The position numbers and the translations under genes were made by a program. From the NCBI GenBank assembly GCA_902619485.1, contig CACNEF010000001.1, positions 310,001 to 374,000 of the forward strand: DNA of 64,000 nt, written 5' to 3'. Of this stretch, positions 36,310 to 45,189 are shown one piece after another. The notes below the pieces were generated by a model that was not told where the DNA came from, made no database searches, and worked only from the letters and a program-made list of their open reading frames with translations. Numbering within the stretch: the stretch's first letter is position 1; each line of letters starts with the position of its first letter. The DNA is from an uncultured SAR116 cluster alpha proteobacterium. GTDB lineage: Bacteria; Pseudomonadota; Alphaproteobacteria; Puniceispirillales; Marisalimonadaceae.

Positions 36310-37036
36310 AATTTATAGTGACTATTACAAAGATTTAGAAACACTTGCCAAAGATAAAAGGTTAACAACAGAAGACATATTGCTTAATTACTTAAGTTTA
36401 ATTCGAAGACGAGATTTGCCAAGGTTGTTGGCCCATTATGAGATATTCAAAGAGGTAATGAATCTGCCTGGATCAATCATAGAGGTTGGTGTTTATAAAG
36501 GCTCAGGTTTATTCACATGGGCAAATTTTTTAGAAACTTTTTGCCCTGGAGATAGAAACAGACTCGTTTTTGGGTTTGATGATTTTGAAGGATACACTAA
36601 GTATTCAGAAGACGATAAAAATTTTAAACAGTTCATAGAAGACAAAAACCATCACTTAGTATCAGATTATGATTTTATTAGCCGATTATTAGAATTGAAA
36701 ACTAAAGACAACCTCCTGCCCGGTGTTAAACGTGCGGAAATCATCAATGGAGATGTGCTGGAAACAATCGATGGCTTTCTGTCTGAACACGTTGGGTTGA
36801 GATTGTGTTTACTTTACATTGACGTGTCTTTGTATCACCCAACAAAATATGCTTTGGAAAAGTTTTATGACTTAGTGGTGCCTAATGGCGTCATAGCGTT
36901 TAACGGATATGGTCAAGTTCCACACGAAGGTGAAGGCAAGGCATTGGACGAGTTTCTTGATAGCCGTAATCTGAGTCCAAAATTTCAAAAATTTAACTTT
37001 TCACCTATGCCTAGTGTTTACTTTAAAAAGTGTTAA
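36305..37036 (+). CDS. TylF/macrocin O-methyltransferase family protein
   Basis: A 243-residue protein. The SAM-binding segment SIIEVGVYKGSGLFTW is near 56-71, FGFDDFEGYT near 89, and LLYIDVSLYHPTKYALEKFY near 178. These are typical of the TylF (macrocin O-methyltransferase) family that methylates sugar hydroxyls. Its codon choice is visibly less A/T-rich than that of its neighbours, and it is bounded by a direct duplication. It was therefore probably brought in by recombination. Confidence 0.78.
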   Translation: MTIYSDYYKDLETLAKDKRLTTEDILLNYLSLIRRRDLPRLLAHYEIFKEVMNLPGSIIEVGVYKGSGLFTWANFLETFCPGDRNRLVFGFDDFEGYTKYSEDDKNFKQFIEDKNHHLVSDYDFISRLLELKTKDNLLPGVKRAEIINGDVLETIDGFLSEHVGLRLCLLYIDVSLYHPTKYALEKFYDLVVPNGVIAFNGYGQVPHEGEGKALDEFLDSRNLSPKFQKFNFSPMPSVYFKKC

Positions 37037-37059
37037 AAAGTTTCTAATCTAATTCTTAT

Positions 37060-37247
37060 GTTTCTATAATTTAAGCATAGGCTTTGCAGTAATTAATAAA
37101 AATGGTTTTTTTGAAAAAATTTTTAGAAACCAATACTGGAAAGATCAATTAAATAAATTTTACGAAATTGAATTTTCAGAGCTGTTTTGGTACGAATTTG
37201 GGTCAGCTTCACTTCATTATTTTATGTTCATAAGTAAGAAAAAGTAG
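37060..37247 (+). pseudogene. remnant C-terminus of a methyltransferase gene
   Basis: An open frame without a start codon ends ...FGSASLHYFMFISKKK-stop. It matches the C-terminus ...FGSAPLHYFMFISKKK of the gene at 35454-36194. Before about 37154 the similarity fades into NGFFEKIFRNQYWKDQ. It fills most of the 277-bp gap between the TylF-like gene and the next glycosyltransferase. It is a decayed duplicate or the tail of a lost paralogue. Confidence 0.75.
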
Positions 37248-37358
37248 TAAAATTTACAGACATAATATCTAATATGTAATTATTAAATAAAGAGTTTTAA
37301 AAAAAATTATGTTATGGCAAATACTGAAGTAACGATAATCGTTAATACTTTAAATGAC
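37154..37358 (+). repeat. direct repeat copy B
   Basis: The second copy of the approximately 0.2-kb duplication (partner 36101-36309). Here the methyltransferase part is a remnant and the glycosyltransferase start is intact, the reverse of copy A. Confidence 0.85.
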
Positions 37359-38183
37359 GAGCTAAGGGAGTTAGATAATTTTTTCTCTAGTCTTATTCGA
37401 AATGAACCAGCTGAAATCATTGTTGTTGACGGAGGTTCGACAGATGGTACTTTAAATATTGCATCAAAATATACTAAATCTATATATATAACAGCGCCTA
37501 ATATGGTTAAACAACATCTTTTTGCTCTAAAAAAGGTTAAAACTAAATATGTCTTAATAGCTGCGACTGATCATGAGCTTCCAGAGAATTTTATTACAAA
37601 ATTGAGTAATGAACTCATAGAAAATAAATGCTTTGGGGTACAATCAAAATTAATATGTAAGTATGAGAGAAACTTTTTTGAAAAAGGACAGAAATTTTTT
37701 ATGTCATTATTACATGAAAATTTAAAGTACATTGATGTGCCAACTTGTCCATGTATTCTTAATGTTAAAGAATATATACCTATTATTGAAGATTTAATGA
37801 AAATCGAAATTTTCTCTTATTGTACAGATACTTTGAAAGCTGATATTTTAAAGAAAAGAAAACTTAAAGTTCTAAATTCAAAATTTTTTGCTTACCAAGT
37901 TGAAAAACTTAATTATGGAGTATATTCAAAAAAAATGTTTGCTTATGGTAATGGTGACTGGGATTATTATAAAATAAACAAAAATCATTGGACACTAAAA
38001 AGAAAATTAATGAGCATAACTTATGTCTTTAGAAAATATTTTTTGTATTATCCATATAAATGCTTATTTAGGCCTGTTGCTTATATAGCTATACCTTTTT
38101 TCTGGTTAACTGCTCTATTAAGGTATTATGGATTTTTTAGATCAATAGTACTCGATAAATATTATAACAAAACTAAGATTTAA
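37314..38183 (+). CDS. glycosyltransferase family 2 with C-terminal membrane region
   Basis: A 289-residue GT-A glycosyltransferase. It begins VTIIVNTLNDELRELDNF, with EIIVVDGGSTDGTL near 37 and ATDHELPEN near 85 in the place of the usual DxD. The last 50 residues are hydrophobic and aromatic (PVAYIAIPFFWLTALLRYYG), suggesting membrane attachment. The start ATG lies in direct-repeat copy B. The change from a DxD to a TDH form is worth noting but occurs in divergent GT2 members. Donor and acceptor are unknown. Confidence 0.78.
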   Translation: MANTEVTIIVNTLNDELRELDNFFSSLIRNEPAEIIVVDGGSTDGTLNIASKYTKSIYITAPNMVKQHLFALKKVKTKYVLIAATDHELPENFITKLSNELIENKCFGVQSKLICKYERNFFEKGQKFFMSLLHENLKYIDVPTCPCILNVKEYIPIIEDLMKIEIFSYCTDTLKADILKKRKLKVLNSKFFAYQVEKLNYGVYSKKMFAYGNGDWDYYKINKNHWTLKRKLMSITYVFRKYFLYYPYKCLFRPVAYIAIPFFWLTALLRYYGFFRSIVLDKYYNKTKI

Positions 38184-38203
38184 TGAGCTAAATTGATATA
38201 TAC

Positions 38204-39085
38204 ATGATAGTTAATAAAAAAATTGTTATAGGTACTGCAAATTTTGGAATGTCATATGGATTAAATAATCCTAATGGTAAAATAAATTCATCTAAGATCC
38301 TCTCAATATTAGATTATTATAAATCAACAGACTTAGAATTAATTGACACAGCTATTTCATATGGCAATAGTGAAGAAGTTTTGGGTAAAGTTGGAGTTGA
38401 AAATTTTAAAATAATTACAAAGTTACCTCAAATACCTCGAAAATGTAAAAACGTAGAAAAATGGATAATGGACCAAATTCTGACTTCTTTAAAAAGATTA
38501 AATATTAAATCACTTTATGGTTTGTTATTGCATCATCCTGAAGATTTAAATGGACCATTTAGTCATATTATTTTAAAGACATTATATGATTTAAAATCAA
38601 ATGGATTAATTCTAAAACTTGGTGTTTCTCTTTACTATCCAAAACAGTTGAAATTTATAATTCCACAAATGAAGTTGAATATTGTTCAATTTCCATTAAA
38701 TGTAATTGATCAACGATTTGAAGTAACTGGCTGTCTTTCTGATCTTCATAAAATGGGAGTTGAGCTTCATGCACGATCTGCATTTCTTCAAGGACTTCTT
38801 CTTATGGAAAGAAATTTAATTCCAGTAAAATTTAAAAAGTGGACAAAAATTTGGGATAAATGGAGCAATGAATTAAAGATAAAAAAATTAACACCATTGG
38901 AAGCTTGCTTATCTTACCCTTTATCTTTAACTAATGTTGATAATGTTATAGTTGGGATAAATGATTTAAGACAATTAAAAGAAATAGTTAGAGCATCACA
39001 ATTAAAAAACTTTGATAGCGATTGGTCATTAATGTCCTCAAATGATGAAATGTTAATTAATCCATCTAATTGGAAATTTCTATGA
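38204..39085 (+). CDS. aldo/keto reductase family protein
   Basis: A 293-residue AKR-fold protein. It begins VIGTANFGMSYGLNNPNGK, with LIDTAISYGNSEEVLG near 46 (Asp and Tyr of the active site), KTDGL-like LLHHPEDL near 108, and LGVSLYYPKQL near 140. In nonulosonate-type loci such proteins accompany SpsF-type cytidylyltransferases. The following gene starts inside its stop codon (ATGA), so they are co-translated. The reaction is probably on a sugar or sugar-acid ketone, but it is not defined. Confidence 0.8.
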   Translation: MIVNKKIVIGTANFGMSYGLNNPNGKINSSKILSILDYYKSTDLELIDTAISYGNSEEVLGKVGVENFKIITKLPQIPRKCKNVEKWIMDQILTSLKRLNIKSLYGLLLHHPEDLNGPFSHIILKTLYDLKSNGLILKLGVSLYYPKQLKFIIPQMKLNIVQFPLNVIDQRFEVTGCLSDLHKMGVELHARSAFLQGLLLMERNLIPVKFKKWTKIWDKWSNELKIKKLTPLEACLSYPLSLTNVDNVIVGINDLRQLKEIVRASQLKNFDSDWSLMSSNDEMLINPSNWKFL

Positions 39086-41109
39086 ATATAATTGCTATTA
39101 TACAAGCAAGATTAGGCTCAACCAGACTTCCAAACAAAGTTATGAAGTTAATAAATGGGACGCCAATGATCGAGCTTTTATTAAAAAGGTTGTCCAAATC
39201 TAAACTGATTAACAAAATTGTTGTAGCTACATCTCACGACAATAAAAATCAAGAATTGGTAAATTATATTCAAAAATTAAATTTTCCTTGTGAGCTGGGA
39301 AGTGAAGATGATGTATTAGATCGTTATCTTAAAGTAGCTAAAAAACATCAGGCTGATTTAATAGTTCGTGTAACAGGCGATTGCCCTCTTATCGATCCTT
39401 TTCTTGTTGACGAAATTATTATCAATTTTAAATCAAGAAATGTTGACTATCTGAGTAACACCCTTTTTCCAACTTACCCTGACGGTTTAGATATAGAAGT
39501 TTTCACAATCACCTCTTTAGAAGAAGCAAGTAAAAAAACTCAAGAAAAATTCAATCGTGAACACGTAACACCTTTTATTAAAAATTCAAATTCATTTAGA
39601 GTTTATAACTATGAAAATGAAGAAAATTTAAGTAATTTGCGATGGACAGTTGATGAACCTGAGGATTTTGAGGTTATTTCTAATGTATTTGAATATTTTT
39701 CACCAAATATCTATTTTCCTTGGAAAGAAGTACTTGCACTCAATAAAAGAAAACCTCTATTATTTGCAGCAAATTCAAAAATCAATCGTAATGAAGGATC
39801 TATAGTGGGCAAAGGTCAAAAACTTTGGAAAAGAGCCAAGCGTGTAATCCCAGGAGGTAACATGTTGTTATCGAAACGTGCTGAAATGTTTTTGCCAAAT
39901 TACTGGCCTGCGTATTTTAGTAAAGCAAAAGGTTGTAATGTTTGGGATCTTGATGGAAAAAAATACATTGATATGTCTATAATGGGAATAGGAACCAACA
40001 TTCTTGGTTATGGACATCCTGAAGTTGATGAAAAGGTACATCAAGCCATTAAATTTGGAAATATGAGCACCTTGAATTGTCCTGAGGAAGTTGAACTTGC
40101 GGAAAAATTGGTAGAAATGCATCAATGGGCTGATAGTGTGCGTTTTGCTAGGAGTGGAGGTGAAGCCAACGCTATTGCTATTAGAATTGCAAGAGCTGCA
40201 TCAGGCCGTGATAATATTGCAATTTGTGGGTACCATGGATGGCACGACTGGTACCTTTCAGCCAATTTAGGTGATAATAAAAATCTAGACGGTCATTTAT
40301 TGCCAGGATTAAATCCAAATGGAGTGCCACGTAATTTAAGAGGAACAGTTTTTCCTTTTAATTATAATAATTTTGATGAATTGGAGAATTTAGTTAAGCA
40401 AAACGATATTGGTGTAATTAAAATGGAAGTAGCTAGAAACACTGAACCCGAAAATAATTTTTTACAAAAAGTAAGGCAATTATGCGATAATAAGAATATT
40501 GTTTTGGCTTTTGATGAGTGCACGTCAGGATTTCGTGAAACATTTGGTGGACTCCACAAAAAGTATAATGTTGAACCAGATATAGCTATGTTTGGCAAAG
40601 CTTTAGGTAATGGTTATGCAATAACAGCTATTGTTGGCAAACTAGAAATCATGGATGCTGCCCAGTCCAGTTTTATTAGCAGTACATTTTGGACAGAAAG
40701 GATTGGACCAACTGCTGCTTTAAAAACACTCGAAGTTATGGAAAGAGAAAAGTCTTGGCAAATAATAACTAATAAAGGATTGGAAATTAGAAACCGCTGG
40801 GAAAAACTTTCCAAAAAATACGAATTACAAATAAATACCTGGGGTTTGCCAGCACTAACAGGTTTTACTTTCAAAAGCAAAAATGCTTTAGCATATAAAA
40901 CATTAATTTCACAAGAAATGTTAGCTAAGGGATTTTTGGCTTCAAATAGTGTTTATGTTTGCACAGAACATTCTCAAGAGGTTTTAGATGAATATTTTGA
41001 AATTCTTGATCCTATTTTTAAAGTTATAAAAGAATGTGAGATAGGCAGAAATATTGAAGGTCTACTGAATGGACCAGTTTGTCATAACGGATTTAAAAGA
41101 TTTAACTAA
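39082..41109 (+). CDS. fusion: SpsF-like cytidylyltransferase + class III aminotransferase
   Basis: A 675-residue two-domain protein. Residues 1-240 form a CMP-sugar-type nucleotidyltransferase with IIAIIQARLGSTRLPNKV at the start, VTGDCPLIDP near 96 and TVDEPEDFEVI near 192. Residues 250-675 resemble glutamate-1-semialdehyde aminomutase-like class III aminotransferases: VIPGGNMLLSKR, RSGGEANAIAIRIARAA, AFDECTSGFR, and the PLP lysine in MFGKALGNGYA. The ATG at 39082 (ATGA overlap with the previous stop) is preferred over a TTG at 39070. It probably aminates and activates a sugar acid made with the NeuB-like synthase downstream. Confidence 0.83.
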   Translation: MNIIAIIQARLGSTRLPNKVMKLINGTPMIELLLKRLSKSKLINKIVVATSHDNKNQELVNYIQKLNFPCELGSEDDVLDRYLKVAKKHQADLIVRVTGDCPLIDPFLVDEIIINFKSRNVDYLSNTLFPTYPDGLDIEVFTITSLEEASKKTQEKFNREHVTPFIKNSNSFRVYNYENEENLSNLRWTVDEPEDFEVISNVFEYFSPNIYFPWKEVLALNKRKPLLFAANSKINRNEGSIVGKGQKLWKRAKRVIPGGNMLLSKRAEMFLPNYWPAYFSKAKGCNVWDLDGKKYIDMSIMGIGTNILGYGHPEVDEKVHQAIKFGNMSTLNCPEEVELAEKLVEMHQWADSVRFARSGGEANAIAIRIARAASGRDNIAICGYHGWHDWYLSANLGDNKNLDGHLLPGLNPNGVPRNLRGTVFPFNYNNFDELENLVKQNDIGVIKMEVARNTEPENNFLQKVRQLCDNKNIVLAFDECTSGFRETFGGLHKKYNVEPDIAMFGKALGNGYAITAIVGKLEIMDAAQSSFISSTFWTERIGPTAALKTLEVMEREKSWQIITNKGLEIRNRWEKLSKKYELQINTWGLPALTGFTFKSKNALAYKTLISQEMLAKGFLASNSVYVCTEHSQEVLDEYFEILDPIFKVIKECEIGRNIEGLLNGPVCHNGFKRFN

Positions 41110-41157
41110 TGATTAATACAACAAGAGATTTTCTATTAAAAATACTGGATAATAACA

Positions 41158-42030
41158 TTGTTTAAAAACATTATCATACTTGGAGGCACTGGCCTTTTAG
41201 GAACTAAACTTCTATCTGGTAAGTACTTAAAAGATTATAATATCATATGCTTAGGGCGCAAATCGTCAGTTTGCCAACAAGTTGATTTTATGAACAAACA
41301 TGAAATTGCTACATTAATAAAACAAATTAAACCTGCTGCTATAATAAATTTAATTGCTCTTACCGACGTGGATCACTGTGAGAAATTTCCTAACGAAGCG
41401 TTCAAGATCAATGTGAAAATATTAGAAATTATAGTAGAAATTATTAAAAGCATGACTGAGACTCCTTTTTTAGTACATATCTCAACTGACCAAGTTTATG
41501 ACGGGAATGGTCCATTTTCTGAAAAAGAGATTAATTTAAATAATTATTATGCTTTTTCAAAATATTGTAGTGAATTAATTGCATCTAAAACTAATAGTAT
41601 CGTTTTAAGGACAAACTTTTTTGGAAAAAGTCAAACACCAAAGCGTCGTAGTTTTAGTGATTGGTTGTATCAAAATCTTATAGAAGGAAAAGATTTTAAA
41701 GTTTTTGAAGATGTTAAATTTAGCCCAATTTCAATGGATAGATTATGTCATTTCATAGCTAATGCTGTAGAGCTCAAAACTGAAGGTATTTACAATATTG
41801 GATCTGAAGATGGCGTTAGCAAAGCAGATTTTGCATTTTATTTTGCTAATTGTTTAAATCTTAATACAAGTAAAATGAAACGTACAAAAATTTCAGAAGC
41901 CAATTTTTTAAATTGTTATCGACCTAGGGATATGAGGCTTAATCTATCAAAATTTAAAAATAATTTTAATTTTAAATTACTTAGCTTAACTCAAGAAATT
42001 GAATCAGCAATCAAGGAATATGAAATATGA
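41158..42030 (+). CDS. RmlD-like SDR (dTDP-4-dehydrorhamnose reductase family)
   Basis: A 290-residue extended SDR. ILGGTGLLGTKLL is at 7-19, INLIALTDVDHCEKFP near 61, the catalytic HISTDQVYDG near 105 and NNYYAFSKYCSELIA near 124. The pattern is that of RmlD/SpsK-like reductases. The start appears to be TTG at 41158, with no in-frame ATG before the Rossmann motif. It is co-translated with the NeuB gene (ATGA overlap), so it may reduce a nonulosonate precursor rather than make rhamnose. Confidence 0.78.
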   Translation: MFKNIIILGGTGLLGTKLLSGKYLKDYNIICLGRKSSVCQQVDFMNKHEIATLIKQIKPAAIINLIALTDVDHCEKFPNEAFKINVKILEIIVEIIKSMTETPFLVHISTDQVYDGNGPFSEKEINLNNYYAFSKYCSELIASKTNSIVLRTNFFGKSQTPKRRSFSDWLYQNLIEGKDFKVFEDVKFSPISMDRLCHFIANAVELKTEGIYNIGSEDGVSKADFAFYFANCLNLNTSKMKRTKISEANFLNCYRPRDMRLNLSKFKNNFNFKLLSLTQEIESAIKEYEI

Positions 42031-43100
42031 CTAAAGCAGATATAATAATTGAAAATAAAAAAATAGATTTGGATAGCCCAACATATTTTATTGCTGACAT
42101 TGCAGCAAATCATGATGGGGACATTCAAAAAGCAAAAGAATTAATTTATTTAGCAGCAGATGCTGGAGCTGATGCTGCTAAATTTCAACATTTTCAAGCT
42201 GAGACAATCGTAAGTGACTTTGGATTCAAGTCAATTAATGGGTTAAAATCTCATCAAGAAAAATGGAAAAAATCAGTTTTTGAAGTTTATAAAGATGCAA
42301 GTGTGAATTTAGAATGGACCCAAGAAATTGTTGAGACATGTAAAAAAGCTAAGATTACATTTTTTACGACTCCATATAGTAAAGATTTGGTAGATTACAT
42401 TGATCCTTTTGTGCCAGCATACAAAATTGGATCAGGTGACATAACATGGATAACTATAATAGAATACATAGCATCAAAAAATAAGCCATATATCATCGCA
42501 AGTGGCGCTTCAACTTTTGACGACGTCCAACGTGCTGTAAGCGCAGGTTTGGCTATCAATCCTAATGTTTGTTTAATGCAGTGTAATACTAATTATACCG
42601 CAGATTTAGAAAACTTTAAATTTATTCAGTTAAATGTTCTTAAGGCTTATAAAGAAATGTATCCTAATATTTTACTTGGCCTTAGTGATCATACTCCAGG
42701 TCACGCTACAGTTTTGGGTGCAGTTACTCTTGGTGCTAGGGTAATTGAAAAACATTTTACTGACGATATAACAAGAGAAGGACCAGATCATAAATTTTCT
42801 ATGGATCCAATAAACTGGAGAGATATGGTAGATAGAACAAGAGAATTAGAAAATGCACTCGGTCAAGGTAATAAAAAAGTAGAGAATAATGAAAAAGAAA
42901 CTTATATTTTGCAAAGGAGATCAATTCGATTATCTAGAGATAAATATTCAGGAAGTGAAATTAAGGAAGAAGATTTGGAATTTCTTAGACCTTGTCCAGC
43001 TGATGGACTTCCTCCCTACGAAATTAAGAATATCATTGGTAAAAGACTTTTAATTGATAAGAAATATGGTGAGCATCTTAGATGGATAGATCTAAAGTAG
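42027..43100 (+). CDS. NeuB-family sialic-acid-like synthase
   Basis: A 357-residue PEP-condensing enzyme. YFIADIAANHDGDIQKAKEL is near 21-40, GADAAKFQHFQAETIV follows, YKIGSGDITW lies near 131 and LGLSDHTPGHATVLGAVTLG near 213. The C-terminal antifreeze-like SAF domain is RPCPADGLPPYEI. It should condense phosphoenolpyruvate with an aldose. The ADIAANHDGD form differs from the AEIGxNHxG of classical NeuB/PseI, pointing to a distinct subgroup. No NeuC, PseG or LegG hydrolase is recognised nearby. It overlaps the next gene by 19 bp. Confidence 0.86.
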   Translation: MTKADIIIENKKIDLDSPTYFIADIAANHDGDIQKAKELIYLAADAGADAAKFQHFQAETIVSDFGFKSINGLKSHQEKWKKSVFEVYKDASVNLEWTQEIVETCKKAKITFFTTPYSKDLVDYIDPFVPAYKIGSGDITWITIIEYIASKNKPYIIASGASTFDDVQRAVSAGLAINPNVCLMQCNTNYTADLENFKFIQLNVLKAYKEMYPNILLGLSDHTPGHATVLGAVTLGARVIEKHFTDDITREGPDHKFSMDPINWRDMVDRTRELENALGQGNKKVENNEKETYILQRRSIRLSRDKYSGSEIKEEDLEFLRPCPADGLPPYEIKNIIGKRLLIDKKYGEHLRWIDLK

Positions 43101-43750
43101 CTATTGTCATACCCGCTTTTAACGAAGAACTTACCATATCAAAAATAGTTAAAGTAGCAAGTATTTATGGAGAAGTTATTGTTGTTGACGATTGTTCTAG
43201 TGATCTAACAGGTAAAAAAGCAAAAAATGCTGGCGCGAGTGTAGTTACTCATAACTTAAATTTGGGTTATGATTCTGCACTAAATACTGGTTTTAAAAAA
43301 GCAGCCGAAAACAAATGCGATTTTATAATTACTTTAGATGCTGATGGACAACATAGGCCCGAATTATTAGTAAAATTTATTGATTTATTGTACAAAGGGA
43401 CACCAATGGTATTGGGAGTAAGAAATTCAAAAGCAAGGATTGGAGAACATATTTTTTCATTTTATACAAAACATTTTTATGGAGTGTTAGATCCTCTGTG
43501 CGGGTTAAAAGGTTTTCGACGTAAAGACTATGAAGAAGTAGGACATTTTGATTCTTATAATTCAATTGGAACAGAATTGATGCTAAGAAATATTAATTCT
43601 AACTTGTCTTTTAAACAAGTTTTTTTTCAAGTTAAAGCTAGAACTGATAAATCTAGATTAGGCAATTCAATTATTGTTAATATTAGAATTTTTCGTTCTC
43701 TAATTATATGGTTACTAAAAAAAAATAAAGGTAAATATAATTTCAAATAA
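43082..43750 (+). CDS. glycosyltransferase family 2 (dolichyl-phosphate-mannose-synthase-like)
   Basis: A 222-residue GT-A glycosyltransferase. VAIVIPAFNEELTI is at the start, EVIVVDDCSSDLTGKKA near 31, GYDSALNTGFKKA near 63 and TLDADGQHRPE near 85. This is the DPM1-like group that often loads polyprenyl phosphate or acts early in glycan assembly. No membrane segments are present. It overlaps neuB at its start and the following gene at its end. Confidence 0.82.
   Translation: MDRSKVAIVIPAFNEELTISKIVKVASIYGEVIVVDDCSSDLTGKKAKNAGASVVTHNLNLGYDSALNTGFKKAAENKCDFIITLDADGQHRPELLVKFIDLLYKGTPMVLGVRNSKARIGEHIFSFYTKHFYGVLDPLCGLKGFRRKDYEEVGHFDSYNSIGTELMLRNINSNLSFKQVFFQVKARTDKSRLGNSIIVNIRIFRSLIIWLLKKNKGKYNFK
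43727..43731 (+). promoter_or_regulatory. Shine-Dalgarno AAAGG deciding an ATT start
   Basis: AAAGG ends eight bases before ATT at 43740. The downstream frame is open and encodes sensible protein from that codon, 66 codons before the first in-frame ATG. Confidence 0.55.
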
Positions 43751-45113
43751 TCAAAATATTTTAAATAAAGAAAACAAACCAACCTTATTAATTATTGGCT
43801 GGCAAACCAACGGCCTTCATAGTGATGTTGCTATACCAATTTTATACTTCTTTGAAAAAAAATTAAAATGGATAGTTCAATATAAATCAATATTTAATCA
43901 AAATTATATAATTAAAGAGGTTCCGGATATTATAATAATGCCAAGCACTGATGGTGCTAAATTAAATTTAATGTGGTCAAAAAGAATTAAAAAATCAGGT
44001 ATTCCCCTTTTCTGTTCTGTTGGAGAGGGTATGTATAGGAAAGAAGATATAGAGGAGTTTGTTTGGGGTCACAATAAAATTTTGAGAGCTTTGCATGAAA
44101 ACTTGTCCATGTTATGGAGTTACAATTCATATAATATGGCAATTGATGCTTTTCCAGAGACTAAATCTACTTTTAGAGTAAGTGGAGCAGTGAGTTTCGA
44201 TAAATATACATTATTTAAAATAAAAAAAAATCAACAATATAGTAAAAATAAAAAAATAATTGGATATGCAGCATTTGATTTCAACTCTTTAATCCAAAAT
44301 AAAGAATTCGTAAAAACTCATGGAGAAGATGTAATCAAAAGATTCATTAATGAAGGAAAGAAATGTGAAACAATTTTAAAAAAATTAGCAATTAATTTTC
44401 CAGATGTGCTTTTTCTAGTTAAACCCCACCCTCGCGACGGCAAAAAAACTCCATTTGAAGTAAAAAATTTACAAAGTTTCAATAATATAAAAATTGATTT
44501 TGATTTAACCATACATGAAGCTATAAATCTCTCTGATATATGGCTTAACTATAATTCAAGTTCTAATATTGAAGCATGGTTAATGAACAAGCCAAGCATC
44601 ACTTTTTTGAAAGAAGAAAAATATTTTTCATCTAAGGGAATATTAGGATCTGTAAGAGAAAATGATGTCGAGAAAATTAAAATTATGATTGAAGAGTTTT
44701 ACTGTATAGGAGCTATTAAAAGGTTCACAGATATTAATGATTTCAGACATAACATAACTAAAGAATTAATAGGATATACAGATGGAATGAATCATATAAG
44801 ATTCATATCTTTTTTAAAACCTTACATTGAAAAAGTTGAACAAGGGAAATTAAAGAAAGGTGCATGGAAACTCTCAAACAAAGAGAAATTTGAAGGATTT
44901 CTTAAAGACATTCTCTATAAAGTTACAAAAGGGAAATCTTGGATACCATTTTTTAGACGTTATTCAACATACTATCAAAACTTTTCTCTTACTGATTTTG
45001 ATAATAAAAAGTTGAGCCTGTATAAACAAATGGATCTTTTTTATCATGAAAATTCAACTAAAATAGACGATTTATATAATAATCATTCGAGGAAATTTGA
45101 TAACTTGGATTAA
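43740..45113 (+). CDS. GT-B-like surface carbohydrate biosynthesis protein
   Basis: About 457 residues if translation starts at ATT (43740); only 391 from the first ATG (43938). The extra N-terminus LLIIGWQTNGLHSDVAI looks like the first strand and loop of a GT-B or CDP-glycerol-transferase-like fold, so the long form is preferred. Later landmarks are YAAFDFNSL, VLFLVKPHPRDGKKTP and NLSDIWLNYNSSSNIEAWLM, similar to surface carbohydrate and TagB-like transferases. It has no signal peptide. The reaction is not identified. Confidence 0.65.
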   Translation: MSNNQNILNKENKPTLLIIGWQTNGLHSDVAIPILYFFEKKLKWIVQYKSIFNQNYIIKEVPDIIIMPSTDGAKLNLMWSKRIKKSGIPLFCSVGEGMYRKEDIEEFVWGHNKILRALHENLSMLWSYNSYNMAIDAFPETKSTFRVSGAVSFDKYTLFKIKKNQQYSKNKKIIGYAAFDFNSLIQNKEFVKTHGEDVIKRFINEGKKCETILKKLAINFPDVLFLVKPHPRDGKKTPFEVKNLQSFNNIKIDFDLTIHEAINLSDIWLNYNSSSNIEAWLMNKPSITFLKEEKYFSSKGILGSVRENDVEKIKIMIEEFYCIGAIKRFTDINDFRHNITKELIGYTDGMNHIRFISFLKPYIEKVEQGKLKKGAWKLSNKEKFEGFLKDILYKVTKGKSWIPFFRRYSTYYQNFSLTDFDNKKLSLYKQMDLFYHENSTKIDDLYNNHSRKFDNLD

Positions 45114-45189
45114 TCTTTTTGACAAATTTTGAACCCTAATTAAGAAAAAAATCTTAAATAATTAAAATTTAATAGTATGGTGTAAAATG

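Noticed and set aside
39868-40880. Antisense open frames within the cytidylyltransferase-aminotransferase gene
   Set aside because: They are shadows of a strongly conserved plus-strand protein and show no family features.
45114-45160. TTGACA-like hexamer after the GT-B-like gene
   Set aside because: No -10 element at suitable spacing; A-rich sequence follows.
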